Notes: generated by a model not told the origin, from the sequence alone. DNA of 64,000 bases from Candidatus Nitrososphaera evergladensis SR1 (GCF_000730285.1 NZ_CP007174.1:2852001-2916000), one strand, 5' to 3'; counted from the first letter of the stretch, positions 26,335 through 34,452 are shown. Numbers and translations: made by a program.

Positions 26335-26777
26335 GTACAGAGAATTCTTTTATAATATTCACGTTTACTATGAATTGGCGGTTTCAACAACATAGCAGCC
26401 TCTCCGCCGGACAAAATCCATTGAGCTTGGGTTCTATCACGCCCGGCGGAGTATTGAATCGAGTCTATTTCCTTTTGCGTCTGTTTGCTATGTACACAAG
26501 AATCTTTTATTTTGGATTTTGTAATTTCGATTCACACACAGACAACTTTGTGTATCCTCCCTGCCGGTTGTTCTTCTCCCTTGGCTTGGGTTTATCACAC
26601 AGCCGGCGGGGTTTCAAATCAGTGTGTTCTTTTGCATGTATTTGTCACGTACATACGATGATTTTATCAAAGCAAGGGTCATTAATCATTATTTACACTC
26701 TCGTCTAGTCGTGGCAGAGGCTTCGCTGGTTGTTTTCTCTTAGGCTTGGGGTAAATGCATATACGTCCGGCGGGGCC
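26335..26777 (-). repeat. Three tandem ~158-bp promoter-and-hairpin units
   Basis: Three diverged units lie head-to-tail. On the minus strand each carries ATAAAA(G/T), an 8-nt gap and GTAC(A/G)T; these boxes end near 26338, 26493 and 26649. Each unit also has a GC-rich stem: 26402-26410 with 26443-26451 (CTCCGCCGG/CCGGCGGAG), 26559-26567 with 26603-26611, and 26719-26729 with 26767-26777. Stem bases differ among copies but stay paired through G-T wobbles, and the 32-37-nt loops share GGCTTGGG on the plus strand. The period is 157 and 160 bp. The first TATA box serves the zinc-finger gene at 26064, so these look like duplicated promoters with a structured leader, or tandem small RNAs. Confidence 0.7.
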
Positions 26778-27384
26778 ATCTTGTGCCTTTGTTGATAGGT
26801 TCACGATTAGAACGTAATGTAATTAACGCGACTTGATAGCAGCAAAAATGCCAATCCTGTATGTGTAAGAAGAATAGCAAGTACTGAACCTCGAATCGGA
26901 AATAATTCGGTTGTTGGCTGTCCGAATGCGGTCTGCAAAGTAGCATAGGCAGAGTGAGTTTGCCGTCTCTCCCTCCCTCTCTCCAGCTAGCGATGCAATA
27001 CCTCCAGCAATAAGTGCTACTTTGGCTTTAGCAAAAATTCACCAAGTTCGTGAAGCTATCCTGAGAACTTGTTATAAAACCTCCTTATTAACATCTTCGA
27101 GAGTCTATAATGGAGATATTCCATAACAGAATATAACATGATTTTTACATCTATGTCAGACCGGATTAAGAAGTTTTGGCTTGTACAAAAATAGTACATA
27201 TATTTGAATACAATAGTTTTTAAGTAATAAGACACATGTGCAATCAGTTCGAAAGGAAAAAGCCAGGATATATGTGGGCAGCCACAGATTCGCTGCACTG
27301 CTGCGTATCTCTCTATGTCCCTGGCCTCGAGCCGAGAAAAAGAACGTACGAAAAACATCTGTTGGGGTGAATATAAGCAAGAAA
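26778..27384. other. Intergenic region upstream of the AsnB-type gene
   Basis: About 600 bases. The frame of the amidotransferase is open upstream to 27238, but the conserved start is at 27385, so that stretch is not counted as coding. Nothing else is recognisable; both strands have only short AT-rich frames. Confidence 0.5.
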
Positions 27385-29382
27385 ATGTGTGGAATAGCCG
27401 GAGTACTTGGAAAAAGTGAAAATAAGAAACAGAAGAAAACCAATGTCGTCCCTCTGGTCAAGTCAATGTTGTCATGTATGGTTCACCGGGGACCTGATGG
27501 TGCAGGAATAGCAGCAGATGATGAAGTAATAATAAATACAAACTCGATAGCGAGTCTCGCTGCTTACAAGATAAGGGCCAGTAGCAGCGTAGTTGGCCAC
27601 AATAGACTTGCAATCGTTGGAGGCACTACCTGTGGCTCGCAGCCCTTTGTAAGCTGTGATAAAAGACTCGTGCTTGAGCATAATGGAGAGATATACAACT
27701 ACAAACTTCTTCGAAAGAAACTTGAAAACTGCCACAACTTTAAAACGCTCACAGATAGCGAGGTAATCGTCCATCTTTTGGAGGATAATTTGAAGACGAT
27801 CGAAGAGCAGAGTGAAGAAAAAGAAAGAGAAAGACGAGAGAAAAAAACATCGGAGAAGGAGGAAAATAGTAAAGCGAAAATACTTGAATTAGAAGCGACA
27901 GCATCAGAAGAAGCGGGCGCAATTCTCTTGAAGGCAATTCAGAAGACTATTGCCGAGCTTGACGGCGTGTACGCCCTTGTAATCAGAGACACAAAGACTG
28001 GCTACACTGCACTCGTGAGGGACAGACTGGGCGTGCGGCAGCTATATTACGCGCAGACTGACAAGTTTCTGGCATTTGCGTCAGAGCTGAAGGCACTGTG
28101 GAAGATAGGCATCAATGAACAGATTGAAAGAGTGATGCCCTGCACTGCCGTAATGATTTCCCCAGGTTGCGAAAAAATAGAGACTCACGCGGTTGCAAGT
28201 ATCATGTCCGATATTGTTCTCGTAGCCGCTGATGACAATAGACGATGGAAAGAACGACGAAAGAAAAAGAAGGTGGGAGGAGGACGGCGAAGTAATGATA
28301 ATAACAATAACTATTGGAAGCCACGCTATTACCGTACAATGCGCAAGTCTCTCAGAGAGTATCGCTTGGCACTCTTAAAATCAATGCAAAAGCGCACGCA
28401 AGACTTTGAAAGGATTGGCATTATTTTCTCCGGAGGCATTGACAGCGTCATGATTGCACACCTTGCAAAGCAAATGGTCCCTAACATCATCTGCTACACC
28501 GGTGGAATCAAGGGCTCTAGCGACATCGAATATGCCCGCCAAATAGCAAAGGAGCTGGACTTGGATCTTCGGGTAAATGAAATGACGCGGCAAGACATTG
28601 AAGAACTTGTGCCAGAGATCATAACTGTCATCGAGGATAACAATGCAGGCCAGGTGGAGGTGGCCTTGCCTGTGTATGCGGCCGTAGAACTCGCACATAA
28701 GGATGGCATAAGGGTGATGCTATCCGGCCAAGCAGCGGATGAGCTGTTTGGAGGCTACCCGTGGTACGCAAAGGTGGTAGAGCGAGAAGGCTATGACAAG
28801 CTACGCGAGCACATGACAGAAGACCTGTTTCTTTTGTACAAAGAAACACTGGAGCGCGAGGACAAGATTACGATGGCTCACAGCGTTGAACTGCGAGTGC
28901 CTTTTCTGGATCCTGAGGTTGTGAATGTGGCAATGAGGATCAATCCTTGCTTCAATGTAAAGGGCGGTGACGATATATTTGGCAAGCATGTGCACAGAGA
29001 ACTTGCAGTAGCCATGGGCATACCGCGGAATATTGCATATCGAGTCAAAGAAGCAGCTCAACATGGCTCTGGAACCCACGGTGCGCTTGATGCTATAGCC
29101 AGACGCAGTGGATTTGCTTCTTCTGATGTTCCGGATTCATATCTTGAAGAACTGCGCGGCAGGGAAAGGATTGGCAGCTCACAAAGGTATGGCTACTTAT
29201 TTGGAAACAAAAGAAGTTGGGTAGCGGAGCCACATGTCCAGATGTATCTGGACAAGATGGCAAGAACTGTGCTGCCAAACTTTGATACTCTCGTTCGGTC
29301 GTCAGTATCGTCATCATCAATGACGCCGCTGGCGCTTGTTAAGGAGAAAGCAGGAAGCAGGAATTCTGCAAAGTTTCCATAG
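27385..29382 (+). CDS. asnB: Glutamine-hydrolysing asparagine synthetase family protein
   Basis: A 665-residue class II amidotransferase. The start is ATG 27385 because Cys2 (MCGIAGV) must become the N-terminal nucleophile; in-frame codons upstream are not conserved. The glutaminase domain shows RGPDG, GHNRLAI, NGEIYN and TDSEV. The synthetase domain has the ATP pyrophosphatase loop SGGIDS near residue 350 and LSGQAADELFGGY. It is longer than usual because of two charged, low-complexity inserts: residues about 140-170 (Glu/Lys-rich, within the glutaminase domain) and about 285-310 (Arg/Lys then Asn-rich, in the linker). It makes asparagine or amidates a related substrate; the inserts make a strict AsnB role less certain. 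Confidence 0.85.
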   Translation: MCGIAGVLGKSENKKQKKTNVVPLVKSMLSCMVHRGPDGAGIAADDEVIINTNSIASLAAYKIRASSSVVGHNRLAIVGGTTCGSQPFVSCDKRLVLEHNGEIYNYKLLRKKLENCHNFKTLTDSEVIVHLLEDNLKTIEEQSEEKERERREKKTSEKEENSKAKILELEATASEEAGAILLKAIQKTIAELDGVYALVIRDTKTGYTALVRDRLGVRQLYYAQTDKFLAFASELKALWKIGINEQIERVMPCTAVMISPGCEKIETHAVASIMSDIVLVAADDNRRWKERRKKKKVGGGRRSNDNNNNYWKPRYYRTMRKSLREYRLALLKSMQKRTQDFERIGIIFSGGIDSVMIAHLAKQMVPNIICYTGGIKGSSDIEYARQIAKELDLDLRVNEMTRQDIEELVPEIITVIEDNNAGQVEVALPVYAAVELAHKDGIRVMLSGQAADELFGGYPWYAKVVEREGYDKLREHMTEDLFLLYKETLEREDKITMAHSVELRVPFLDPEVVNVAMRINPCFNVKGGDDIFGKHVHRELAVAMGIPRNIAYRVKEAAQHGSGTHGALDAIARRSGFASSDVPDSYLEELRGRERIGSSQRYGYLFGNKRSWVAEPHVQMYLDKMARTVLPNFDTLVRSSVSSSSMTPLALVKEKAGSRNSAKFP

Positions 29383-29601
29383 TGATGATTGCCTTGGTGT
29401 GACGGTGATGGAGCAGGCGGTCCTGATGACGATGAAGATGACATAAATGATGACCTTTTCCTTCTTATCATCATCCCCCTTCTAACCCCTCCCTCGGCAG
29501 ATGAATGCAGGATTCACCATTATATTGTCATCGTCGAAAGAGATATGTCTGACAGAAGAACGAAATTTTTAAAACCCTTTGCCCTATTGTTTCATGCAGC
29601 G

Positions 29602-29706
29602 ATGAGTCTTTCGTCAAAGGCGATTATCGCAAGTCTTGGAATAATAGTCGTATTGGCAGTAATGTTCTATTGGCAATTCCTCGCCTCTGGTGCCGCATCG
29701 CAGTAG
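29602..29706 (+). CDS. Small single-span membrane protein
   Basis: A 34-codon frame MSLSSKAIIASLGIIVVLAV ... AASQ consists almost wholly of one transmembrane helix with a basic residue before it. The ATG lies about 28 nt after the TATA-like AATTTTTAAAACC, the typical leaderless spacing. The same frame is open upstream to 29389, but that part is Asp-rich and out of keeping with a start. The partner is unknown. Confidence 0.5.
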   Translation: MSLSSKAIIASLGIIVVLAVMFYWQFLASGAASQ

Positions 29707-29821
29707 CACAATGACGACAGCACAAATCTAATTATGTATATCTCTTTCTAAGAGCTAAGATATATACCGACACAAGCTGGTTTACTAGCACAAAGTGGAG
29801 GAGGTAGTGGCCTGTCGACCT

Positions 29822-29944
29822 TTAGTTAATAATAGGTTCTGTGACACTTTGCCAACAGTCGATGCAAAAGTCTCCTTCAGCTTGGAATATCTGAGCTTCC
29901 TTTCCACAGCTATTACATTTCATTTCTGATTCGAGGATTTGCAT
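29822..29944 (-). CDS. Zinc-ribbon mini-protein
   Basis: A 40-codon gene, MQILESEMKCNSCGKEAQIF followed by DFCIDCWQSVTEPIIN. Two C-x2-C knuckles about 15 residues apart form a compact zinc ribbon. ATG 29944 or the internal ATG 29923 could be the start. It stands alone between the AsnB-type gene and a gene-poor stretch. Confidence 0.6.
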   Translation of the reverse strand: MQILESEMKCNSCGKEAQIFQAEGDFCIDCWQSVTEPIIN

Positions 29945-30953
29945 ATGCTTAATCAAGGCGCATCATACGAATTTCGCATTTAACACTACATGTTTCTAAT
30001 GCAATCGTGTGTAATTATTAGCACGATTTAGAACCTAGGTAATTGGTGATAATCGTAATCGTGGATAATTAAGTGGACAAGCATTTCGTAGATGCCAATC
30101 CACGTTGCAGGAATTGGTGTGTGTATTTACGACTTCTTGGTCTATCTGGTTTCTGGAGCCGAGTAGGTTCTCTACTTTGTCATTGCTCTAAGCGAAGGTC
30201 TAACAGCAAACACTTGCGCCAGAGCAGGAAAAGGCATGACGACGGCGACGTTTCACCATATGAGCATTTACCACAATAACAAGGTCGTCGAGATGTCGAG
30301 GCTAGGAACGCAACTTTAACTTTGCCATCATCAGCCGCGCTATCCCATCATCATCATTATTATTGTCCTGCTCTGGCTCTTTGCCCTATACGCGTTAGTA
30401 TAAAGCCATTCCTGTTTTCCGGTGGATTATATAGAAAGTAAAGCTAGAAGAATTGTTTCATTGGATAATAGTTGTGTTAGAACAGGCAACACCGACATCA
30501 CGACCAGCTACTGTGACTCATGCTTGGGACGGCGTGAGTATGCAACTCAATTTGAGCATATTTGTTGGGAGCTTGAGCAGGCAGATGTCGCGCCAAGCCG
30601 TACCCCCATGTGCCCTGTCATGACGCCAGAAGTTATCCTAGGAACTTTATAAAAAATCTGGAGAGTTCTTAGATTATTTCGTTGCTGAGAAAGTAGTTAC
30701 GAGAATACTGGCCCATCTCGGTCAACTCGAGTCACATATGCCGATATGAACGAAGCGGACAGAGATGGGCCAATGGCAAGTGGGTAGCTATGCCACATCC
30801 TTCAATCATGTGACTTTCATTAAAGCACGAGGTGTACAGTGCATGGCTTATTTGACTCGGTTCAAAGGCAGCAAGCGTATTGCGCCCCATTCTCACCGCT
30901 TATGTATTAGAATTACATAGAACAGATATAGGAGACGAGATACTACCCCATAA
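29945..30953. other. Gene-poor stretch with possible relics
   Basis: No intact gene. Between 30125 and 30320 one plus-strand frame reads IYDFLVYLVSGAE, a TAG, then VLYFVIALSEGLTANT and continues to TAA, which looks like a decayed membrane protein. A 76-codon frame at 30422-30652 contains YCDSCLGRREY but is otherwise featureless. An 11-bp inverted repeat is listed separately at 30709. Confidence 0.35.
30709..30772. repeat. 11-bp perfect inverted repeat with shared core
   Basis: TGGCCCATCTC (30709-30719) and its exact complement GAGATGGGCCA (30762-30772) enclose a 42-nt loop. Within the loop, CGATATGAACGAAGCGGA (30742-30759), and before the stem GAATACTGG, match 20778-20805, where the two blocks are adjacent. 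The element may be a small RNA or a mobile-element end present in two forms. Confidence 0.45.
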
Positions 30954-31333
30954 CGGCTGCTACGACATAATTACACGAATCAGCAATTGGTTGAAGAATA
31001 CTTCAAGCGTATTGCGCTTGATGCAGAAGGATCGCTCCAGCTGTTTGCTGATGGCGCTGTTGTTTATCAGCCATTTATTGCAGAAGAGGGCGGTCTTGGT
31101 CTTAGAGGCAAGGAGCAGATACGTTATTTCCGCAGGCAGCTCAAATGGCAAACAGTGGACCTGTAGAGTATTAATCTCGTCTTTCAGTGAAAAAGAGTGG
31201 AATCGAAGCACTTGTTCATTTTACACAAGAAGATACTATTGATGACAGGTTCCAATCCAAAACACGCAAAATACAAACGGAGAAAGGAACAGAAAAGAGA
31301 ATCAAGGAATTGAGAATTCGGTCCCTCAAATAA
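30954..31333 (+). pseudogene. Broken NTF2-like (SnoaL-type) protein
   Basis: After an upstream stop the frame reads NQQLVEEYFKRIALDAEGSL, LFADGAVVYQPF, GLGLRGKEQIRYFRRQL and ends at TAG. A TGA and a frameshift follow, and the third frame gives GIEALVHFTQEDTIDDRFQS and IKELRIRSLK to TAA at 31333. The first part matches the start of SnoaL/NTF2-like folds (L-V-x-x-Y-F, A-D-D-A-V-x-Y, G-K-E-x-I-R-x-Y-F) and the second the closing strands. At least two stops and one frameshift show it is dead. The original start is not visible. Confidence 0.55.
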
Positions 31334-31399
31334 ACCTGAGCTAGAGGAGGAGTTAAGTGTGTAGATTTCTACTTCAAGGTACGTGAAGAATCCATCCAT

Positions 31400-31566
31400 C
31401 TATTGTCTATAACCCTCCATATGCCTTAGCGTGTCGATTGCCTGCGCAAACTCTTCCTTGTAAGAAGTGCGGTATGCGGGCGTAATATGCTCACAAACAT
31501 AACGGAGGGTGGCTAGGAAAGTAAGAAAGTAAGCAAGTTGTTTGAGGGCAGGCGATACTAGAGGCT
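31400..31566 (-). pseudogene. Remnant of an unidentified gene
   Basis: A minus-strand frame without start codon reads LKQLAYFLTFLATLRYVCEH, ITPAYRTSYKEEFAQAIDTL and RHMEGYRQ to TAG. The amphipathic, protein-like composition suggests the C-terminal part of a real gene, but no family is recognised and a TAA precedes it. Confidence 0.3.
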
Positions 31567-31583
31567 TTTACTAATTCTCACTT

Positions 31584-31760
31584 TTAGCTATCCATGTTCT
31601 TTTTCATTTTGGGGTAGAGTAGTGCGCTTACCATCGCTGCTATTCGCTCATCATCGAGGGCTTGCAAAAGCCCGGGTTCTAGCCCAAATTCAATCAGCTT
31701 TTTACGATCACCGGCAGCAGAATCGTTTTCTTCTTCTGTGGTTATACCTGTAAAATTGTC
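31584..31760 (-). pseudogene. Small helical protein lacking a start codon
   Basis: The frame opens after TAG and reads NFTGITTEEENDSAAGDRKK, LIEFGLEPGLLQALDDERIA, AMVSALLYPKMKKNMDS, stop. It has no ATG, GTG or TTG before the conserved-looking region, although a TATA-like ATGTATAGATT lies upstream. It is either a gene using a rare start such as ATT or a gene whose start decayed. No family is recognised. Confidence 0.35.
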
Positions 31761-32008
31761 CTAGTTAGAATCTATACATATGAAGAGGCTGCTAACTCTA
31801 ACAGTTCAGACTAGAATTACCACATTCGCAAGCAAGTATGGTTTTATTCTCGCTCTTGGCGCAACAATAAACTAAAAAAGTTGAGAGTACATCGAGCCAA
31901 CTTTATTGCATTTCATAGAGCCGACCTTCAACAGTGGGATGATAAAAGATAGATATAGCATTCCGAGAAGGGGGGTGAGAAGAGAGGGAGAGGCGTTTAC
32001 TACTGTTA

Positions 32009-32194
32009 TTATTTCTGCGCCATATCTTTCTGCATTTTCTCACTCTCTATTCCCTTTGAGCCTGCATAAGGGCTATGCACATTGTCTGTGTGAGCGGCCA
32101 AAGCATCATAAGAGTCAAAGGAAGCATCACAAGCAGTGCAGTCATACTTGTGTCGCTCATCTCTTCTTTCTCCACTTGCAGTTGCTTCAGGCAT
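32009..32194 (-). CDS. C2H2 zinc-finger small protein
   Basis: A 61-residue protein with the finger YDCTACDASFDSYDALAAHT followed by DNVH: C-x2-C-x12-H-x4-H. The N-terminus is hydrophilic with several Arg and Glu, and the C-terminus is charged. It is the largest of the three single-finger proteins in the window. ATG 32194 is the only start. The next minus-strand gene upstream is the acidic mini-protein at 32260, 65 bases away, possibly co-transcribed. Confidence 0.75.
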   Translation of the reverse strand: MPEATASGERRDERHKYDCTACDASFDSYDALAAHTDNVHSPYAGSKGIESEKMQKDMAQK

Positions 32195-32259
32195 ATGCAG
32201 ATTATATCTTCTCCTGAAATAACTTCAGCAGAATAGCTTTAAACAGTTACAGAGTCTCA

Positions 32260-32415
32260 CTAGGTTTTCTTATCCTCTTCCTCGTCAGCTGCTTCTATCT
32301 CTTCAGGATCGTCTATTTTTACTCCAGTATTGGTACGTGGAGCCTCCTCTACCGGAGTATTGGAATCAATTTCCTTGACGGGTGGAGCTCTTTTGCCTTC
32401 TCTTTCTTGTGACAT
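32260..32415 (-). CDS. Acidic disordered mini-protein
   Basis: A 51-codon frame starting MSQEREGKRAPPVKEIDSNT and ending EIEAADEEEDKKT. Pro-, Glu- and Asp-rich with no hydrophobic core, so intrinsically disordered. An in-frame ATG two codons upstream (32421) is an alternative. A TATA-like TTATTTTC lies about 27 nt upstream. The composition and the clean frame support a real gene; the function is unknown. Confidence 0.5.
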   Translation of the reverse strand: MSQEREGKRAPPVKEIDSNTPVEEAPRTNTGVKIDDPEEIEAADEEEDKKT

Positions 32416-32421
32416 GTACAT

Positions 32422-32894
32422 GAAGAAAGGGCTCTAAGAAAATAAGCGAGTTAAGTTAATTCACAGGCTAACTAGATTAATCGCGTCTTTATGGCATAAA
32501 TATAGCGCCTGAATACAGAAACAACGACCATGCATGGTCGTCCTGTCTTCAGTGTTCTCACATTATCGTCCGAGGACAGGGCCATCAAACGTAACAGTAC
32601 ATAATTTTTATCGTATAGATATTGTTACTCGTTCATGCTATATCCTGTGCGATTAATGATAATGCATTTAAGTTATTTCTACTATTTATTAATGGAAAAA
32701 AATCTGCTCAGATATAGGTGACGTAAGGGTTGATCGCTGAAAAAGAACACGCGGTTCTAAACAGGCAGCGAGGTATTAACGATAGCGTGAGATGTAATCT
32801 ATAGAGAATAATACAATATGGCAATAATAGAAAGTCATTTAAGTTATTTCCTATAACTCGGCATCATGCGTCAAGTTCCAGACATGCCATCATC
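32422..32894. other. Intergenic region with a 15-bp direct repeat
   Basis: CATTTAAGTTATTTC occurs at 32665-32679 and again at 32836-32850, 171 bases apart, in the same orientation. TTTAAG and the following CTATAACT could be TATA elements, the second serving the small ORF and MscS gene. Otherwise AT-rich and featureless. Confidence 0.4.
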
Positions 32895-33044
32895 ATGACG
32901 GAGTATTCTGCAGTAGCCAACTATGACTATTATATGCAGCTTGGTGGGACAACAATGACAATAATGAGAAAAATTGTGGTGCCAAGGATAAGATTCGACG
33001 GTCTCTATACGAACCAGCGGATACTAGAGATTAAGAGTATATGA
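32895..33044 (+). CDS. Small protein translationally coupled to MscS
   Basis: A 49-codon frame, MTEYSAVANYDYYMQLGG ... RIRFDGLYTNQRILEIKSI, whose TGA overlaps the ATG of the MscS gene (ATGA at 33041-33044). The four-base overlap is the classic arrangement of coupled operon genes and is the main reason to believe this ORF. It is basic and soluble, with no recognised motif. It may act on, or regulate synthesis of, the channel. Confidence 0.5.
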   Translation: MTEYSAVANYDYYMQLGGTTMTIMRKIVVPRIRFDGLYTNQRILEIKSI

Positions 33045-33994
33045 CTATCGTAAGCACGTACCAACTGGCAGGAATTCCTAACACGATAAACGTGTTTGGA
33101 GCAGAAGTCGAAGTATTCAGAGTAATACTTACCATAATAGTCATAGTCGCAGGAGTTGGACTTGCATATTTTGCCAAGGCAGTCACTTCAAGGTACATTG
33201 GCACAAAGCTTCCGCCAGGCACCCGCAAAAACATGGGAAGGATGGTCTATTACGGAATAATTGCAATAGCTCTTCTATCTGCGCTTGGAATCTCGCATCT
33301 TGACCTATCAGGCATCTTTTTGGCAGGTGGAATAGCTGGAATTGTCATTGGGTTTGCAACACAGTCGCTGTTTTCAAACCTAATTTCCGGGATATTCTTG
33401 TACATCGACAAGCCGATGAAGGTAGGCGACCCTGTACTTGTTACTGGCAAGCTTCCAGATATTGCTGCTGTGGTGATAGAAGTTACCGCGCTTTCAACTC
33501 GTTTCAGGATGTTTGACGGCACGTACGTCAGGCTTCCAAACACAGAGGTGTTTTCATCAGAGATTCGCAACTTCTCCGGCGCTGCCGCAAGAAGAGTTGA
33601 AATACAGATAAGAGTTGGACTTCATGAAGACAAGGCAAAGGTATTGAGTATAATAAGAAATATTCTTGCAGACAATCCTCTTGTGCTTGTAGAGCCAGAG
33701 CCGGACGTGTACGTCGACAGTGTCGGCGACTCGGGAGTGAACATCAACATCTGGGCTTGGGCGCCCTTCACAGAATGGTTTCCAGTCAGAAAGCAATTGG
33801 TGGAGCAGGTGATGCTAGAGCTTGAGAAGAATCATGTAGAGGTGCCACTTCCGCAAAGGGTTGTGCATCTGGACATTAAAAGCAATAACAGCGACAGAGG
33901 CTTTCTTTCGCCTTTTAGAGGGAGGGAGATTAGGGAGGGAGAAGGAATTGATGATCAAAGGGACAGGAATGTTGATTTTTCTGGCACCAAGTGA
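33041..33994 (+). CDS. MscS-family mechanosensitive channel
   Basis: A 317-residue channel with three hydrophobic spans (residues about 25-47, 66-86, 90-120). The third, pore-lining, span GIFLAGGIAGIVIGFATQSL with NLISGIFLYIDKPMKVGDPV after it is the MscS signature. The beta domain follows (VRLPNTEVFSSEIRNFS) and the alpha/beta C-terminal domain to about residue 285; the last 30 residues are charged and disordered. It releases solutes on hypo-osmotic shock. It overlaps the small ORF upstream by four bases and runs into the convergent zinc-ribbon gene at its 3' end (about 40 bases). Confidence 0.93.
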   Translation: MTIVSTYQLAGIPNTINVFGAEVEVFRVILTIIVIVAGVGLAYFAKAVTSRYIGTKLPPGTRKNMGRMVYYGIIAIALLSALGISHLDLSGIFLAGGIAGIVIGFATQSLFSNLISGIFLYIDKPMKVGDPVLVTGKLPDIAAVVIEVTALSTRFRMFDGTYVRLPNTEVFSSEIRNFSGAAARRVEIQIRVGLHEDKAKVLSIIRNILADNPLVLVEPEPDVYVDSVGDSGVNINIWAWAPFTEWFPVRKQLVEQVMLELEKNHVEVPLPQRVVHLDIKSNNSDRGFLSPFRGREIREGEGIDDQRDRNVDFSGTK

Positions 33995-34254
33995 GAGAAG
34001 GCGGCCTTCTGTTTCTTGTCGTTGTCTTGTCTAGACGAGAGATTCAGTCCTTGAGCGCATGTCCAATGATAGCGCTTGCGACCGTTTCGCCTTTTTTGGG
34101 AATAATAACATTGTCCTACAGCAATAGTATTGCCGCAGCGTTTGCAGATAGGAGCCTTTCCTAGCATACTTGCGAGTTTCTTGTACGAGGTATCAGTCAT
34201 AATTTTCTGCAAAGGGGAGGTTTCGCTGCTTGAGGTAGTCGTATATCTCGGCAT
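33955..34254 (-). CDS. Small treble-clef zinc protein
   Basis: A 99-residue protein with ICKRCGNTIAVGQCYYSQKR, then YHWTCAQGLNL: C-x2-C-x8-C and H-x2-C, a probable zinc-binding treble clef. ATG 34254 lies about 28 nt after AATTAAAAGATT, with GTACAT between, a promoter layout resembling the zinc-finger gene at 26064. An internal ATG (34200) is an alternative. The 3' end overlaps MscS antisense. A CCGCCGG hairpin of the 26.4-kb type lies about 145 bases upstream. Confidence 0.65.
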   Translation of the reverse strand: MPRYTTTSSSETSPLQKIMTDTSYKKLASMLGKAPICKRCGNTIAVGQCYYSQKRRNGRKRYHWTCAQGLNLSSRQDNDKKQKAAFSHLVPEKSTFLSL

Positions 34255-34399
34255 CGCAACTTAATGTACCACCGACAAATCTTTTAATTTTCCTCTTTTT
34301 GATACTATGGCGGATGACTCGCCATTTACAGGAACTTACCAATAGGACATTGCTCGCAGGATCTCAATTACATACACGCCGGTCCTTGAAAGCTTGAGT

Positions 34400-34452
34400 G
34401 CTCCGCCGGATCAGAAAGCACATGAAGCGCAATTAAAGTGCTCTGGCGGAGC
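34400..34452. repeat. Dispersed member of the CCGCCGG hairpin family
   Basis: GCTCCGCCGG (34400-34409) pairs over 10 bp with CTGGCGGAGC (34443-34452), one G-T wobble, around a 33-nt loop. Stem bases and loop length match the three hairpins at 26402, 26559 and 26719. It lies upstream of the minus-strand zinc gene at 33955, as those lie upstream of the zinc gene at 26064. Confidence 0.55.

Noticed and set aside
26370-26708. A 112-codon plus-strand ORF with an internal repeat (SLGSITPGG / SLGLGLSHS)
   Set aside because: It lies entirely within the tandem repeat array; the peptide repeat is explained by the DNA repeat, and the unit length is not a multiple of three throughout. Composition is not protein-like.
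27238-27384. Possible 49-residue N-terminal extension of the AsnB-type protein
   Set aside because: The catalytic Cys must be residue 2 after MCGIAG; an extension would block the nucleophile, and its sequence is not conserved in character.
29389-29601. Longer ORF upstream of the small membrane protein at 29602
   Set aside because: The Asp-rich upstream part looks like read-through of a non-coding repeat (GATGATGAC); the TATA-to-ATG spacing fits 29602.
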